Source: Euglena gracilis (Eukaryota > Euglenida > Euglenophyceae > Euglenales). From it: a DNA stretch of 64,000 nt. Position 1 is the stretch's first letter, and the number at the start of each line of letters is the position of its first letter. The position numbers and the translations under genes are program-made. Below the pieces are notes generated by a model. It did no database searches, had not been told where the DNA came from, and saw nothing but the letters and a program-made list of their open reading frames with translations. The stretch lies in contig CP154957.1 in the NCBI GenBank assembly GCA_039621445.1, positions 42,944,212 through 43,008,211 of the forward strand. The letters are read 5' to 3'. Below are positions 33,047 through 43,769 of the stretch, piece by piece.

Positions 33047-33143
33047 GGACTTTGGGAGGCAACATAGAGCTTCAAATGAAACCGCCAGAGGCCAGAATTG
33101 TGATTCCGCTGAGATTTGTCTGAACTTTTTATCCCGGATTGTA
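33047..33143 (-). CDS. Weak exon candidate (GLWRFHLKLYVASQS)
   Basis: After AATGCAG the minus strand reads SGIKSSDKSQRNHNSGLWRF then HLKLYVASQS, up to a GTGAAT donor. Another frame is also open. No domain was recognised. Confidence 0.2.
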
Positions 33144-33269
33144 CTGCATTTTCCATCAGGTGAACCGACAGTCACGTGGGGTGGTAGGCAAACTGCACGT
33201 CAGCATGGATGTGATGTTGCAAAAAAAAAAGGTCACGTGCAACCCAAAGTGGTGCCCATTTAGCTATGC

Positions 33270-33385
33270 CCGGGGGGGGGGGGGGGGGGGGGGCCTGCAG
33301 CCCCCTCCCCCCCCCTGCCCCCCTCCCCCCTCCCCCCGGACCCCCCCACCCCCTTCCTCCTACCCCCCCCTCCCCCGCTCCCCAA
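33270..33385. repeat. G-run and C-run tract
   Basis: A run of about 21 Gs followed within 10 bases by about 90 nt of C-rich DNA with isolated T, G and A. The strand asymmetry flips at the junction. Confidence 0.9.
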
Positions 33386-34537
33386 TGACAACGTCCCTTT
33401 GTGTGGACAAAGTTTGGCAGACATGGCGGTTGGCAAAAATAGAAAAAAATGTGGTTTTGGGGGTCAAAAAATTAGAACAAAATTCCTCTTCGCGTCAACG
33501 TGTGTCAACGCGTCAACCTGTGAAATATATTTTCATTTTTCAGACGTGGCCTACGTACAAAACAGGTTGCTTCCGCAAACGGATAAACAGCAAAAGCAGA
33601 ATCAAGCAGACATATTGTTTTTGTAGCAAATGGATAAATGTTTTCAAACAAGTTTCGCGAAAATGGCGTAAATAGCAAACGGGAAAACAGTAAAAGCAAA
33701 ATCAAGCGGACATGTCGCTTTTGTGGCAACTGGATAAATGATTTCGACATGGTGTAAATGGCAAACGGCTGAACGGTTTTCCACATCAGGCAGGCATGGC
33801 GTTTTTGTGGCAAACGCAGGGTATGGGGGGTGAGAGGGGAAAAAATTTTTTGCGAGGATGTGGGCGGTGTTGGATCCTGAACAAAATTCATATTTCTTAG
33901 GCGGCCGGATTCGCACTTAAGCTTTTTTATTTTGATTTGCGCACTTGCGCAAATTTCTGATTTTTTTGATTCTTTTTTGATTCGGCTGTATGACCCCGGG
34001 GGGTTTGAAAACACATTGACAAGAGAGTGCAAAAAAAATGAGCGAAATTCTGTTTTTGGCGGTATGACCCCCGGGACTTTGGCGAAAAATGGTGTTTTTG
34101 GAGTGTCCGGAAATGGACTTTGTACGTCGAAACCCCCGGGACCTTCCCCCCTGGAAGCGAAAAAAAAAACCACAAAAAAGCGGCAAATGAATGGGACCTT
34201 TACTGCCCTTTGCTTCTTTCGGCTGTGTCCCCGGGTGTGCCCGAGCTACCGGCGGTGTGCGTCCTGGGTGTTTGCCGGACTGCTTTGCTTGCGGCACCTT
34301 GGTGTGGTGTTTTTGGGTTGTTTGTTAAAGGGGAGGAGGTGCCGGGGTGTTTGGATGTGGCGTGGCAAAGCCGGAAGGAAGGACGTAGGGAAAGGAAGGT
34401 AAGTGCGGGGTGTTTGACAAGGGAAGTGCAGAGGGGAAGAAATAGGGTCCGCAGGGAATGAAGGGGACGGGTGTCTCCCACCCGGCTTATACCCGGGATC
34501 TGCACAACCAGTTGTGTGGCAGAGAACAAAGCGGAAG

Positions 34538-34657
34538 AAGCCCAACCCTTGAAGGACAAGAGTGTGTTTATTTGCGCAAACGCGCCGATAAACATGTTTA
34601 TGTTTATTTGCGCATTTGCGCAAATAAACACAATTATGCCTTTCAAGGATTGGGCTT
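34538..34657. repeat. Long hairpin in element copy 1
   Basis: AAGCCCAACCCTTGAAGG at the left is answered by CCTTTCAAGGATTGGGCTT at the right, enclosing nested GCGCAAA hairpins. One of these, 34,602-34,629, is a perfect 13-bp stem with a 2-nt loop. Confidence 0.8.
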
Positions 34658-35406
34658 TAGTACCCGTGAACTGACGCTGTTGATAAACGGCGTGACAAAG
34701 GAGCTGTGCGCAGACCAACGGGCCGTCCAGTTGGTGGGTTTGTCACACTGTTTGTCGACGCGCAAGTTTATGGGCGCAAATGCGCGCACAAACAAAATTA
34801 TGTTTATGGCGGATTTGCGCAAATGCGCGCATAAACATGTTCTTTGTTTGCGCCAAATGCGCAAATAAACACAAAGAAGAACGGTGTGACGGAAACACAA
34901 CTGTCAAACTCCAGCAGCAGATGTGGTTTTTTTGCGCAAATGCGCGCATCGCATTGTTTGTGGGCGCAAATGCGCAAATAAACTGCATAAAGAAACTGCA
35001 CAATTTACGGTTATGTTTATTTGCGCATTTGCACCCGAAAAACAACGTGATGCGCGCAAATGCGCAAATGAACAACCAAGGAGGAGTAAAAACAACTTCA
35101 TTTGGACCTCCAACAACTACCCTGAATGGCTTCTGAATGGGTTGAAAGCAAATGACCACACCGTCTCCTCCGGCACACGGTGTTATGGTGCCGTTTTTAA
35201 ACCATTGACAGGTCCCACAAAAGATGGAGACAGAGGATCTCCTGAAGGTGGGTGCGCAGCCACCGAGTAACGGTACACGTCCACCGGCACCAATTCTAGG
35301 ATCCCAAGGGCCCTGCCACTGGCCTGCAGCCTCGGCTCCGCTGTTGCAACCACATCAGCTGCTGATGCTTCAGCACCCACCAGACCGCCCCCGGTGCAAC
35401 AAATAC

Positions 35407-35720
35407 CCAGCTTTAGCGGCCACGTTATACCCCGCAACCGGGGTGTGAGACTGGGGGGACGACGTGGTGCCAGTGCATGGCAACCAACAGCCAGAGAGAG
35501 GTAGCCCTCAAACACCCGTTACTTTGGGTGCAAGGAAGTGTTGAACCTTTACCACTGGATTGGTGGCATCAAAGCGGTGGGACTCACTCCCCACAAATTA
35601 TGCACAAAAACTGGTGTGTTTTTACGTTTTTCAAAGGAAAACGGTGGAGAATAACCATAAAACAGACTCTGGCTGGACACATCCCGGGTATTTCAGGTGC
35701 CAAATTTTGTCTCCTTGGAA
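35407..35720. pseudogene. Conserved non-hairpin core of the element, possible coding relic
   Basis: A segment around 35,407-35,720 (plus strand includes KHPLLWVQGSVEPLPLDWW) matches the inverse of 42,290-42,610 and a diverged 50,200-50,520. Some residues, such as HPL(F/L)WVQ, persist between copies. It may be the remains of an element protein, or just nucleotide conservation. No family was recognised and stops interrupt the frames. Confidence 0.3.
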
Positions 35721-38700
35721 CGCAGCACTGTTGCAGAAAAGGTGTCGAACAGGTAGTTTGCACGTCATCAAATCATTACATTTAACTGCCAAACAGATTT
35801 GGGCCAGGGAACAGCAGTGCAAATGTACACACGCAAGACAGGCAAATTTTGGCCAGTGAGATGCCGTGTTCCGGTGAGCATTACACACAACCTCTCACCA
35901 CAAATTTCAACCACGTAATTGTGGTGCAAATCAATGGTTGGCATGTGGAATTGGGTTTGCCAGCCGTCATGGACGAGGAGATGGCACCACACAACTGATG
36001 TGTGTTGGTGCGCGCATTTGCGCGCACAAACAAACTTTGTTTGTGTGCGCTAAAGCTCCTACAAACACATCATTTTGAAGTGGTGTATTAAATGTTTGTG
36101 CGTGCATTTGCGCAAATGCGCGCACAAACGTAATTATGTTTATTTGCGCAAATGCGCACACCAACACGCCCATCGCGTTTTAAAACGTCGTAGGGTCATG
36201 GTCCTCATTGGTGTCTTTTAACATGGAAAGTAAAAATACATGTTTGTCGGCGCATTTGCGCAAAAACATAAACATGTTGGTGCGAGCATTTGCACAAATG
36301 CGCGCACCAAAAAATTTTGTTTATGCGCGCATTTGCGCCCACCAACATGTATCTTTAATTTCAATGTTTTGTGTTGTATTTGCGCAAATTCGCCCACAAA
36401 CACAATTGTTTTTATTTGCGCAAATGCGCCTACAAACACAAATCAGTTGCATGACGGCTGGCTGACGTAGTCTGTGGTGTGTGATCTAATTAGGCTCCGT
36501 GTGTTCTTGCCGGTGGCGGTAATATCCAAGTCAGTTCAGCCAGCATGTCAGCACCATTTCCAAGTGTTGTAACAAGGGGTGTGCCTCTCTCCTGTTTGAT
36601 GCACAAGAGCACCAATCGCACCATCAGCCCTATTCACGTCACTTGGTAAGCAGCATTTACACCAAACTACTGGGAGTTAATCCCCTCCAATAGAGGGGTG
36701 CCACAGTTCATAAATTGTGTTCCGTGTGTCAGGGTACAGGGTCCAGGAATTTCGTAAAATTTGCGCATTTTCGCAATTCTAAAGAAAAAACCCTTAATGC
36801 GAATCCGGCCGCCTAAATATTTGTTAAAGGATATGTAGAAAAAATGCAAAAAAAAAATTTGCGGAGTTGGGATAGAAAAAATAAAAATGAAATTCTTCTT
36901 CCTTTGGGCATTAGTGTGGGGACAGTGGGGAGGGGTAGGGGGGGGCGGGGTTGGGCGTCAAACAGCAAAATACTTTCTTTTTTTTCAGACGTGGCCCCGT
37001 ACAAAATTGGTTGCCTCCAGGGAGCCTCCCCGGAGACTCAAGGTCACCACCAGCCTCCACGGAGGCTCCAAGGTAACCAGCCTCCGCGGAGGTTCCTCGG
37101 AGGCTAAGGTAACCAAAACTTAGGATTCCACATTTGCTGGGACCCGGGTGGGGGGTTCAATCCCCCCCCACCCACCACCCTGGCTGTTTGGCCGATTCCC
37201 GTTCTGCCCTGCCCTGGAGGCACCTCCCCCCCCAACCGGATTCTTACAACCCCCGAACAGGGGGGGGGTCATAAGACCAGGTGCCAAAATTTCTGTACCC
37301 ATAACTTTTTAAAATCACCAGCAACCCCCCTGGGGTTGTGTGCACCACTCACCTGCAGCCCGTATTGAGAGGGAGGCCCCCCTCCCCTGACCTCAGGGGG
37401 GAAAATCCCGCACGAAATGCCAGAAAAAATTATCAGGGGTTTCAAAACAGCCCAAAAGGGGTACTTTTTCAAACAATTGACAAAAATATATGCCAAAAAC
37501 TTACGATTTCCGTCGCAAAATGCCGGGGAAGGAATTTTTTTGGTTCCAAGGGGTCCCCAGACCCCAGTGTACATCCCCTGCAAAAAAACCAATGCTCACT
37601 TAACACCCTGCCCTCCACCAGCGAGGTTAGGACAAGGACCCATCAGGTGCCATGGATGATTCCAGCATATTTGTTTCATATCAAAGGGGCAAAAAATGGC
37701 GCCTCAATGGGATTTGGCAATTGCACATGAACATTCATTTGATTTTCAACCTTTGCTCCCCTGTGGTCTCAGCTATTTTGGGTGCTACTATGTGGTTTAG
37801 GATGGCATGCCTTTGGAAGACAGGCTTGAGCGATCAAAAAACTTGCTTTTCAGTGCCCCTGCGTGAACACAAAAATCTTCACTGAATCAGATACCAATTG
37901 TGGTTCAAAGCAAACCAGCCAGGAGCAGTCAGCAATAATAGCAAAAAATTGGATTTACATCGCATAAAATGAACGCATTCTGCAGGGATACCAGCAGGCG
38001 TATATGCAGTCCCCCCCCCTTTTATGCCTGGTAAGGGGTATGGTCTTGCAAGGGGGGGCTGGGGTGCTCCAGTATAGTGTGTTAATAATAATAATAATGT
38101 TAATAATCACCCCCAGATTTTTTCAGCAAGTCCAAAGGGGGAGGGGGGGGGCCAACTTTTCCAGAAAAAAAATTGCATTCTGGCCTCTGCTCAGGACTCC
38201 AGGATGCCCGTGAGGAGGTCAGTCCAGAATTGGCCAGGTTTTTAATGGACCCCATGGGGGTAGGGGTAGGTCTGACAGAAATCTCCAACAGCGCCAGCAG
38301 GAAAATGGTGACCGCCGCCAGGGCGTCGCATAAGCAGAAATGAACCCATCCCCAGGAGTTGGGGTTGGGCCAGCAAGCAGCCATGTTCGGGGGTATTAAC
38401 TGACTGGTTTTCAAAAAAAGGGGACTGATTGGTTTTTGGAAGAGTTAATAGCCCCTTGAGGACCGACTTCGGCTGTCGAAATTCCAACCCTCGCCTCTGC
38501 ATTTTGGTGAAGGGAAAGTTAAGAAACACCATGAAAATCACAAATAATTTGTGATTTTGGATCAGAATAAATACCAAAAAAAAAAACGGGCAAATCCAAA
38601 AAACTCCCGAGTCCAAAAAAAAAAGTCCAGGACAATGAAGCGATATTCTATTTCGAAAATTTTGTCCAAATCGGCCAATATTAAACCCTCTTGCCTCTGA

Positions 38701-39232
38701 TTTTGGGTAAACAAATAACACCTGGGTGGTTTGAGTATCTAGGGAGGAAGGGCTTATTTGTGCCTCCAAACATCCAAAGCGAGTCTGGTCGGGGACAAAC
38801 TCGCTTTGAGACAGATGAAATGCAAAAAAAAAATTTGTTCTACTACGTGTCAAACATTCTTGGTAAGAAAAATCACAACCCCTCATTTTCGCATTACACT
38901 ACCAATGTGTTTGCATGTTATGTCAAGAATATTCACACATTAAACAGTTTTTTTTTTAGCATTTTCTCCCTAAAAGATTGCATTTGAACCATTTATTCTT
39001 CAGTTAGTTAAGGGGGAACGGAATCTACCAGTGGTCAAACAAGCAGGTGAACAAACTTATAATATAAACTCAAATTTTTGAGCTGGGTCAAAATCAGGGG
39101 TTTTTTTAAGACCGGGGGGGAGGGGGGGGTCCCCCCACCCACCCACCCCCTGGGGGGGGGGGGGGGGGGGCCCGGGGGACCCACAAAAAAAAAAATGACC
39201 GAAAAATCGCGAAAAGTGCTAAAAATAGAATT

Positions 39233-39310
39233 TTTTCGGCGCCTGCGGCGCCGAAAAGTAAATCCCACCCCCCTCCGGGGGGACCCCCCCCCCCCCGGGG
39301 GGGGGGGGGC
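39233..39310. repeat. GC hairpin and C13G13 palindrome
   Basis: TTTTCGGCGCC and GGCGCCGAAAA pair around a 3-nt loop at 39,233-39,257. This is followed at 39,284-39,309 by 13 Cs then 13 Gs. Copy at about 54,650-54,722. Confidence 0.85.
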
Positions 39311-40383
39311 TCGGCCGGACCCACCCACCCTTCCCCCCCGGGGGTCCACAACTAAAAAAACCCCTGGTCAAAATGAAGAAACAGATTGTTGATATATAAA
39401 TAACCTGAAAGAGGCGACGAATGACTTGTATCGGGAGATGGCAAAGAAGAATGGGGCGATGGGGCAGAAGAGGGAGTGGAAAGATCCTCAGCAGGCTTTT
39501 TTTTTAACCCCGGAAGAGGCCATGGGCTGGATAAATGAGTTTTTTTTTCAATGACAGCTGAGGAGGAAGAGCCACATTCAACCTTCTTTTCAACGTGGTT
39601 CACAACCTCCCTGTGGCACCAGAAGGTTCCACCATTTATCAGTTCGTGATGCCAATATGTCAAAAAAAAGAAGCCTGATATAGAGGAGGAAGGCAGCCTG
39701 AACGTTCATGTGGAAAGAATGAAGCCGTGAGCAAACATAGATCCAGCCCTGCAGGAGAAAGACGCTAAATGCTCTGTGCTTTTTCAAAAAAAAAGCTCTT
39801 GGGCGATTTCATAAAAAAAATTCAACTTGTGAAAGTGAGTAAACTTGCCAAAACATCAGAAACCACTCGAAATCAATCCCAAAGAAGATAGTTCCCACCC
39901 ATTCCCCTCCTCAAAATGAATCTGTATATCAATTTCAATCAGGCCACTTTCTAACCCCCATCCACCCAGCCTGGCGCAAAGCCCCCCTCCCTCCCTGGGG
40001 GGGGGGGCAGGGACCCCAAACTCGAGCCATCTGAAAGGTTGCCAAAAAAAATGGCGCTTCACGCCGGAACCCAGACCCCAGCCTCCATCTCAATACCCCT
40101 AGCCCGGCTTGGAGGGGGGGGGGCTGGCCCCGACCCCCCCCCATTCCGAGTCAAAAAGCAGCCTGGTTTTAATTTAAACTTTTGGGGAAAAAAGGAGTTC
40201 GTTGGTGTCCATCAACTCCTTTCACAACACACTAAAACATCAACCTTTTCCCAGTCGTACATTCTCTCCCTAGATCCCAGAAAAAGTTTGGTTGTTTTCG
40301 GCCCCCTTTTGATTGGTGAAAGGTTTCCAAACATTTCAGGTTAAATCACAACAAAAAAGCAGTTTTGAGAGAAGAAGCGCGCG

Positions 40384-40388
<5 letters not shown>

Positions 40389-40426
<38 letters not shown>

Positions 40427-40458
40427 CAAAAAAGCAGTTTTGAGAGAAGAAGCGCGCG

Positions 40459-40522
<64 letters not shown>

Positions 40523-40593
40523 CATACACACGCGCGCGCGCACACACACACACGCACACGCACGCACACGCACACACACGCGCGCGCACGCAC
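40389..40593 (+). repeat. CA and CG dinucleotide tract at the edge of element copy 2
   Basis: (CA)n alternates with CGCGCG and CACG runs and includes a duplicated 30-nt block with GCAGTTTTGAGAGAAGAAGC. It abuts the element end directly. The copy at 55,908-56,130 differs in repeat lengths. Confidence 0.92.
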
Positions 40594-43336
40594 TTAGGCC
40601 GCCGGATTCGCACTCAAGAGCATTTTCTTTAGAATGGGCGCATTTGCGCAAATTTGCAATTTTTACGAAACACCTGGGACCCAATACCCTGACACACGGA
40701 AAACAGTTTATGAACTGTTGCAACCCTGTGTTAGAGGATGTAACTCCAGGTGGTTTGGTACGCATGTTGCTTACCGAGTGACGTGAAGAGGGCCGAGGGT
40801 GAAAGTGCTCTTATATACCAAACAGGTGAGAAGCACACACCCGCTGTTACCAAAAATTGGTACTGGTGCTGATGCGGTGCCTGAACTGGCTGCAGCCGCC
40901 CGTAAAGACACAGCGAGCGATATTACATCACATACAACACACTGCGTTTGCCAGCCGTCATGAAACTGATGTGTGTTTGTGCGCGCATTTGCGCGACCAA
41001 AGAAATTTTGTTTTTTTGCAGGCGCTTTGCGCGCACACAACGCAAAACGTTGAAGTTAAAATGACCTGTCCTTGCGCGCAAATGCGCCCACAAACAAATT
41101 TTGTTTGTGCGCGCAAATGCGCACCAACCATTTGGGGAAACTGGTTTGCCGACGGTTTGTGCATGGAAGCGAACAAACATGTTCATGTTAAAAGACACCG
41201 ATGATTACCACAACCCTTTGATGTTTTTGGATGTGATAAACTTGTTGGTGTGCGCATTTGCGTGCATGAACAAAATTTGTTTGCGGGCACAAATGCGTGT
41301 ACCAACATTTAATCATTCACTTCAATGTTGTGTGTTTGTGCGAGCCTTAGCGCACAGTTTCCTGGGGTCAAAGTCAATTTTGTTTTAGGGAATTGGCCAG
41401 TTTGGACCACTTTTGTCCAGATAGGGTTAGGTTCTGACCAGAATCCTGGAGGGCCTCCATTCTTGGGAGTTTGGGGGAGAAGCTAGCCAACCTCCGACCA
41501 GGTTAAGGCAAATTTAGGTCAAATTTGGCGAAATTCTGACAAAAATGCAACATACCGCCTAACTTGGTCCCAAAATCTGCCAATGCTCAGTGTGCAGAAC
41601 CTAACCTTAACCGGGGGGGGGGGATGCACTGCACGGTTTCGAAGAAAAAAAAATGCACAAAAATGCTTAAAAATGTGCAAAATCTGAGAGAAAAGGCGCA
41701 AAAATCACGAAATGGGAAAATTGCGAAAGACACACAAAAAAAAATGGCACCAAACTTACAAGATTTGCCTGGAATTAATTAAGAGGAAAAATGACAGTTT
41801 CAGAAAACTTCGAATTTTTTCTAAAAAAATAACAAACTGTATGGAATTAAAAGAAAAATATCAATTTCAGAAAAACTCAAAAAAAATACAAAAAATTGTA
41901 TGTATGTATGCATGTATGTGTGTATGTAATGCAGCACATGAACAAATTTTGTTTGTGCGCGCACCAACACACATCAGCTGTGCAATATCATCTCCTCGTC
42001 TGTGACGGCAGGTGAACACAATTATGCACGCCAACCGTTGATTTGCACCACGATTGTGTGGTGATGAAATTTGTGGTGCGAAATACAGGTATATTCACTT
42101 GAACACAGCATCTGACAGGCGAAAATTTGCCTGCCTTACATGTGCACGTTTTCTACTGATGTTCCCTGGCCCATACGGCTGGTTGTTTTGGTGTCATCCA
42201 TTTGGCAGTTACATGTGATAATTGATGATGTTCAACGACCTCTGACTGTTCAGCGCTTTTTCTGAAATAATACTGTGTTACAAGGATTCAAACTTTGGTA
42301 CCTGAAATAACCGGGATGTGTTGGGCCGGAACCCGTTTTCCGATATTATTCGCGGTGTTTCCTCATTTTTTTCCCTTGGAAAACATGCAACACACCCGTT
42401 TTTGCGCATAATTTGTAGGTGGTGAGCCCCACCGATTTCATGCAACCAATCGAGTGGGAAAAATTCAACACTTCCTGCACCCAAAATAACGGGTGTTTGA
42501 GGGCTACCTTTCTCTGGCTGCTGTTTGCCATGAACCGGCATCACATTCTCCCCCCAGTCTCACGCCCCGGTTGCGGGGAATAACATGGCCATGACATGGG
42601 TGCTGTTGCACTGGGGAGGTCGATGCCGGCCTGGTGGGTGCGGAGCATTAGCAGCTGATGTGGCTACAGCAGCGGAGCCCAAGCCGCAGGCCAATGGCAG
42701 GGCCTTTGGGATCCTAATATCGGTGCAGATGGACGTGCACCGTTATCGGGGGGCTGCATACCACCTTCAGGAGATCCTCTGTCTCCACCTTTCCTGGGAC
42801 CTATCACCGGACCAGAACTGGTCCCATAATACCAGGTGTTGGAGGAGACGGTGTAGTCGTTGGGAACCCAGAGAAGGTGGGTGTCTCAAGGCCGAATGAT
42901 GCCGCTCTTTTATTCCTCCATTGGTGGTTCATTTGAGCCAAAGCGCGCGTCACGTGTTTGCGGGCGCCATGGCGCAAATGAATCACTTGTGAGTTTCTGG
43001 AATTTCTGCAGCCGGTTCATTTGCTCCTTGGCGCCCACAAACAATATGAATCGTAGTTTAGCACACACGAACTATGATCGATTTACTGGCGTTTGACGGT
43101 TGTGCAGTTTGTCACATTTATCGACCATTCAGAACCCATGAGAATACTTTTGTTTGTGCGCGCATTTGCGCCCATGAACATATTTCTGTTTGTGCGCGCT
43201 TTAGCGCCTAAGAACTGACACCATCGATAAGTGGTGTGACCTATCCACCAAATTATGTTTCTCAACGGCCCGCTGGTCCACGCCGTCACAGCCCCTTTGT
43301 CAAGCTGTTTATTGATGGTGTCACTTCATGGGCGCT

Positions 43337-43458
43337 AAAGCCCAACCCTTGAAGGACAAAATTGTGTTTATAGGCGCAAATGCGTGCACAAACGGATTAT
43401 GTTTGTGCACGCATTTGCGCCCATAAACACAACTTTGTTCTTCAAGGGGTTGGGCTTC
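43337..43458. repeat. Near-perfect 57-bp hairpin
   Basis: The left arm AAAGCCCAACCCTTGAAGGA... ends ...GTGCACAAAC and the right arm starts GTTTGTGCAC and ends GGGTTGGGCTT, with loop GGATTAT. I count about four differences over 57 pairs. It occurs again at 58,872-58,993. Confidence 0.88.
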
Positions 43459-43616
43459 TTCTTCTGGGTTCTTTGCAACAAAGCTGGTTGTGCGGATCCC
43501 GGGCATGAGTAGGGTGGGTTCCCTGTGTGCACCCCATTTCTTCCTCCCTGTGCATCCCTTGCCAAACAACCCACACTCACCTTCCTTACCCTACGTCCTT
43601 CCTGCCGGCTTGGTCA

Positions 43617-43701
43617 CACGCACACACACACGCACACGCACGCACACACGCACTCATGCACACACGCACTCACACACACACACACACACGCACGCACGCA
43701 T

Positions 43702-43768
<67 letters not shown>
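43617..43768 (+). repeat. CA dinucleotide tract inside element copy 2
   Basis: (CA)n with CG and TG interruptions. The copy at 59,152-59,304 has a different arrangement of units. Confidence 0.95.

Positions 43769-43769
<1 letters not shown>

Larger units (their letters stand above)
33897..36816 (+). mobile_element. Hairpin-array transposable element, copy 1 (2,920 bp)
   Basis: Both ends carry the same inverted sequence: left TTAGGCGGCCGGATTCGCAC at 33,897, right the complement ending at 36,816. The flanks read ATATTTC and ATATTTG, a candidate 6-7 bp target duplication. The interior is filled with GCGCAAATGCGC-type units set between GTTTATT or GTTTGTG arms, forming many short hairpins, plus one hairpin of about 120 nt at 34,538-34,657. 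No transposase was recognised; open frames of repeated CANARINMFICAFAQ-type residues are artefacts of the repeats. Terminal repeats and a short duplication point to a DNA transposon, probably non-autonomous. The superfamily is unknown. Confidence 0.7.
36817..40593. other. Spacer between element copies, no gene seen
   Basis: It contains the GGAGGCTCC module, G/C palindromes and AT-rich DNA. Frames at 37.3-37.9 kb and 38.2-38.9 kb are long but low in conservation-like signal, and both occur again at +15.4 kb only because of the duplication. Confidence 0.5.

Noticed and set aside
34600-36450. CRISPR array or integron from the regularly spaced GCGCAAATGCGC units
   Set aside because: Spacing is irregular, units are palindromic variants rather than exact repeats, and the genome is eukaryotic.
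34560-36470. Open frames such as CANARINMFICAFAQ repeats in the elements
   Set aside because: They are produced by the GCGCAAATGCGC hairpins, occur on both strands, and have no protein-like variation.
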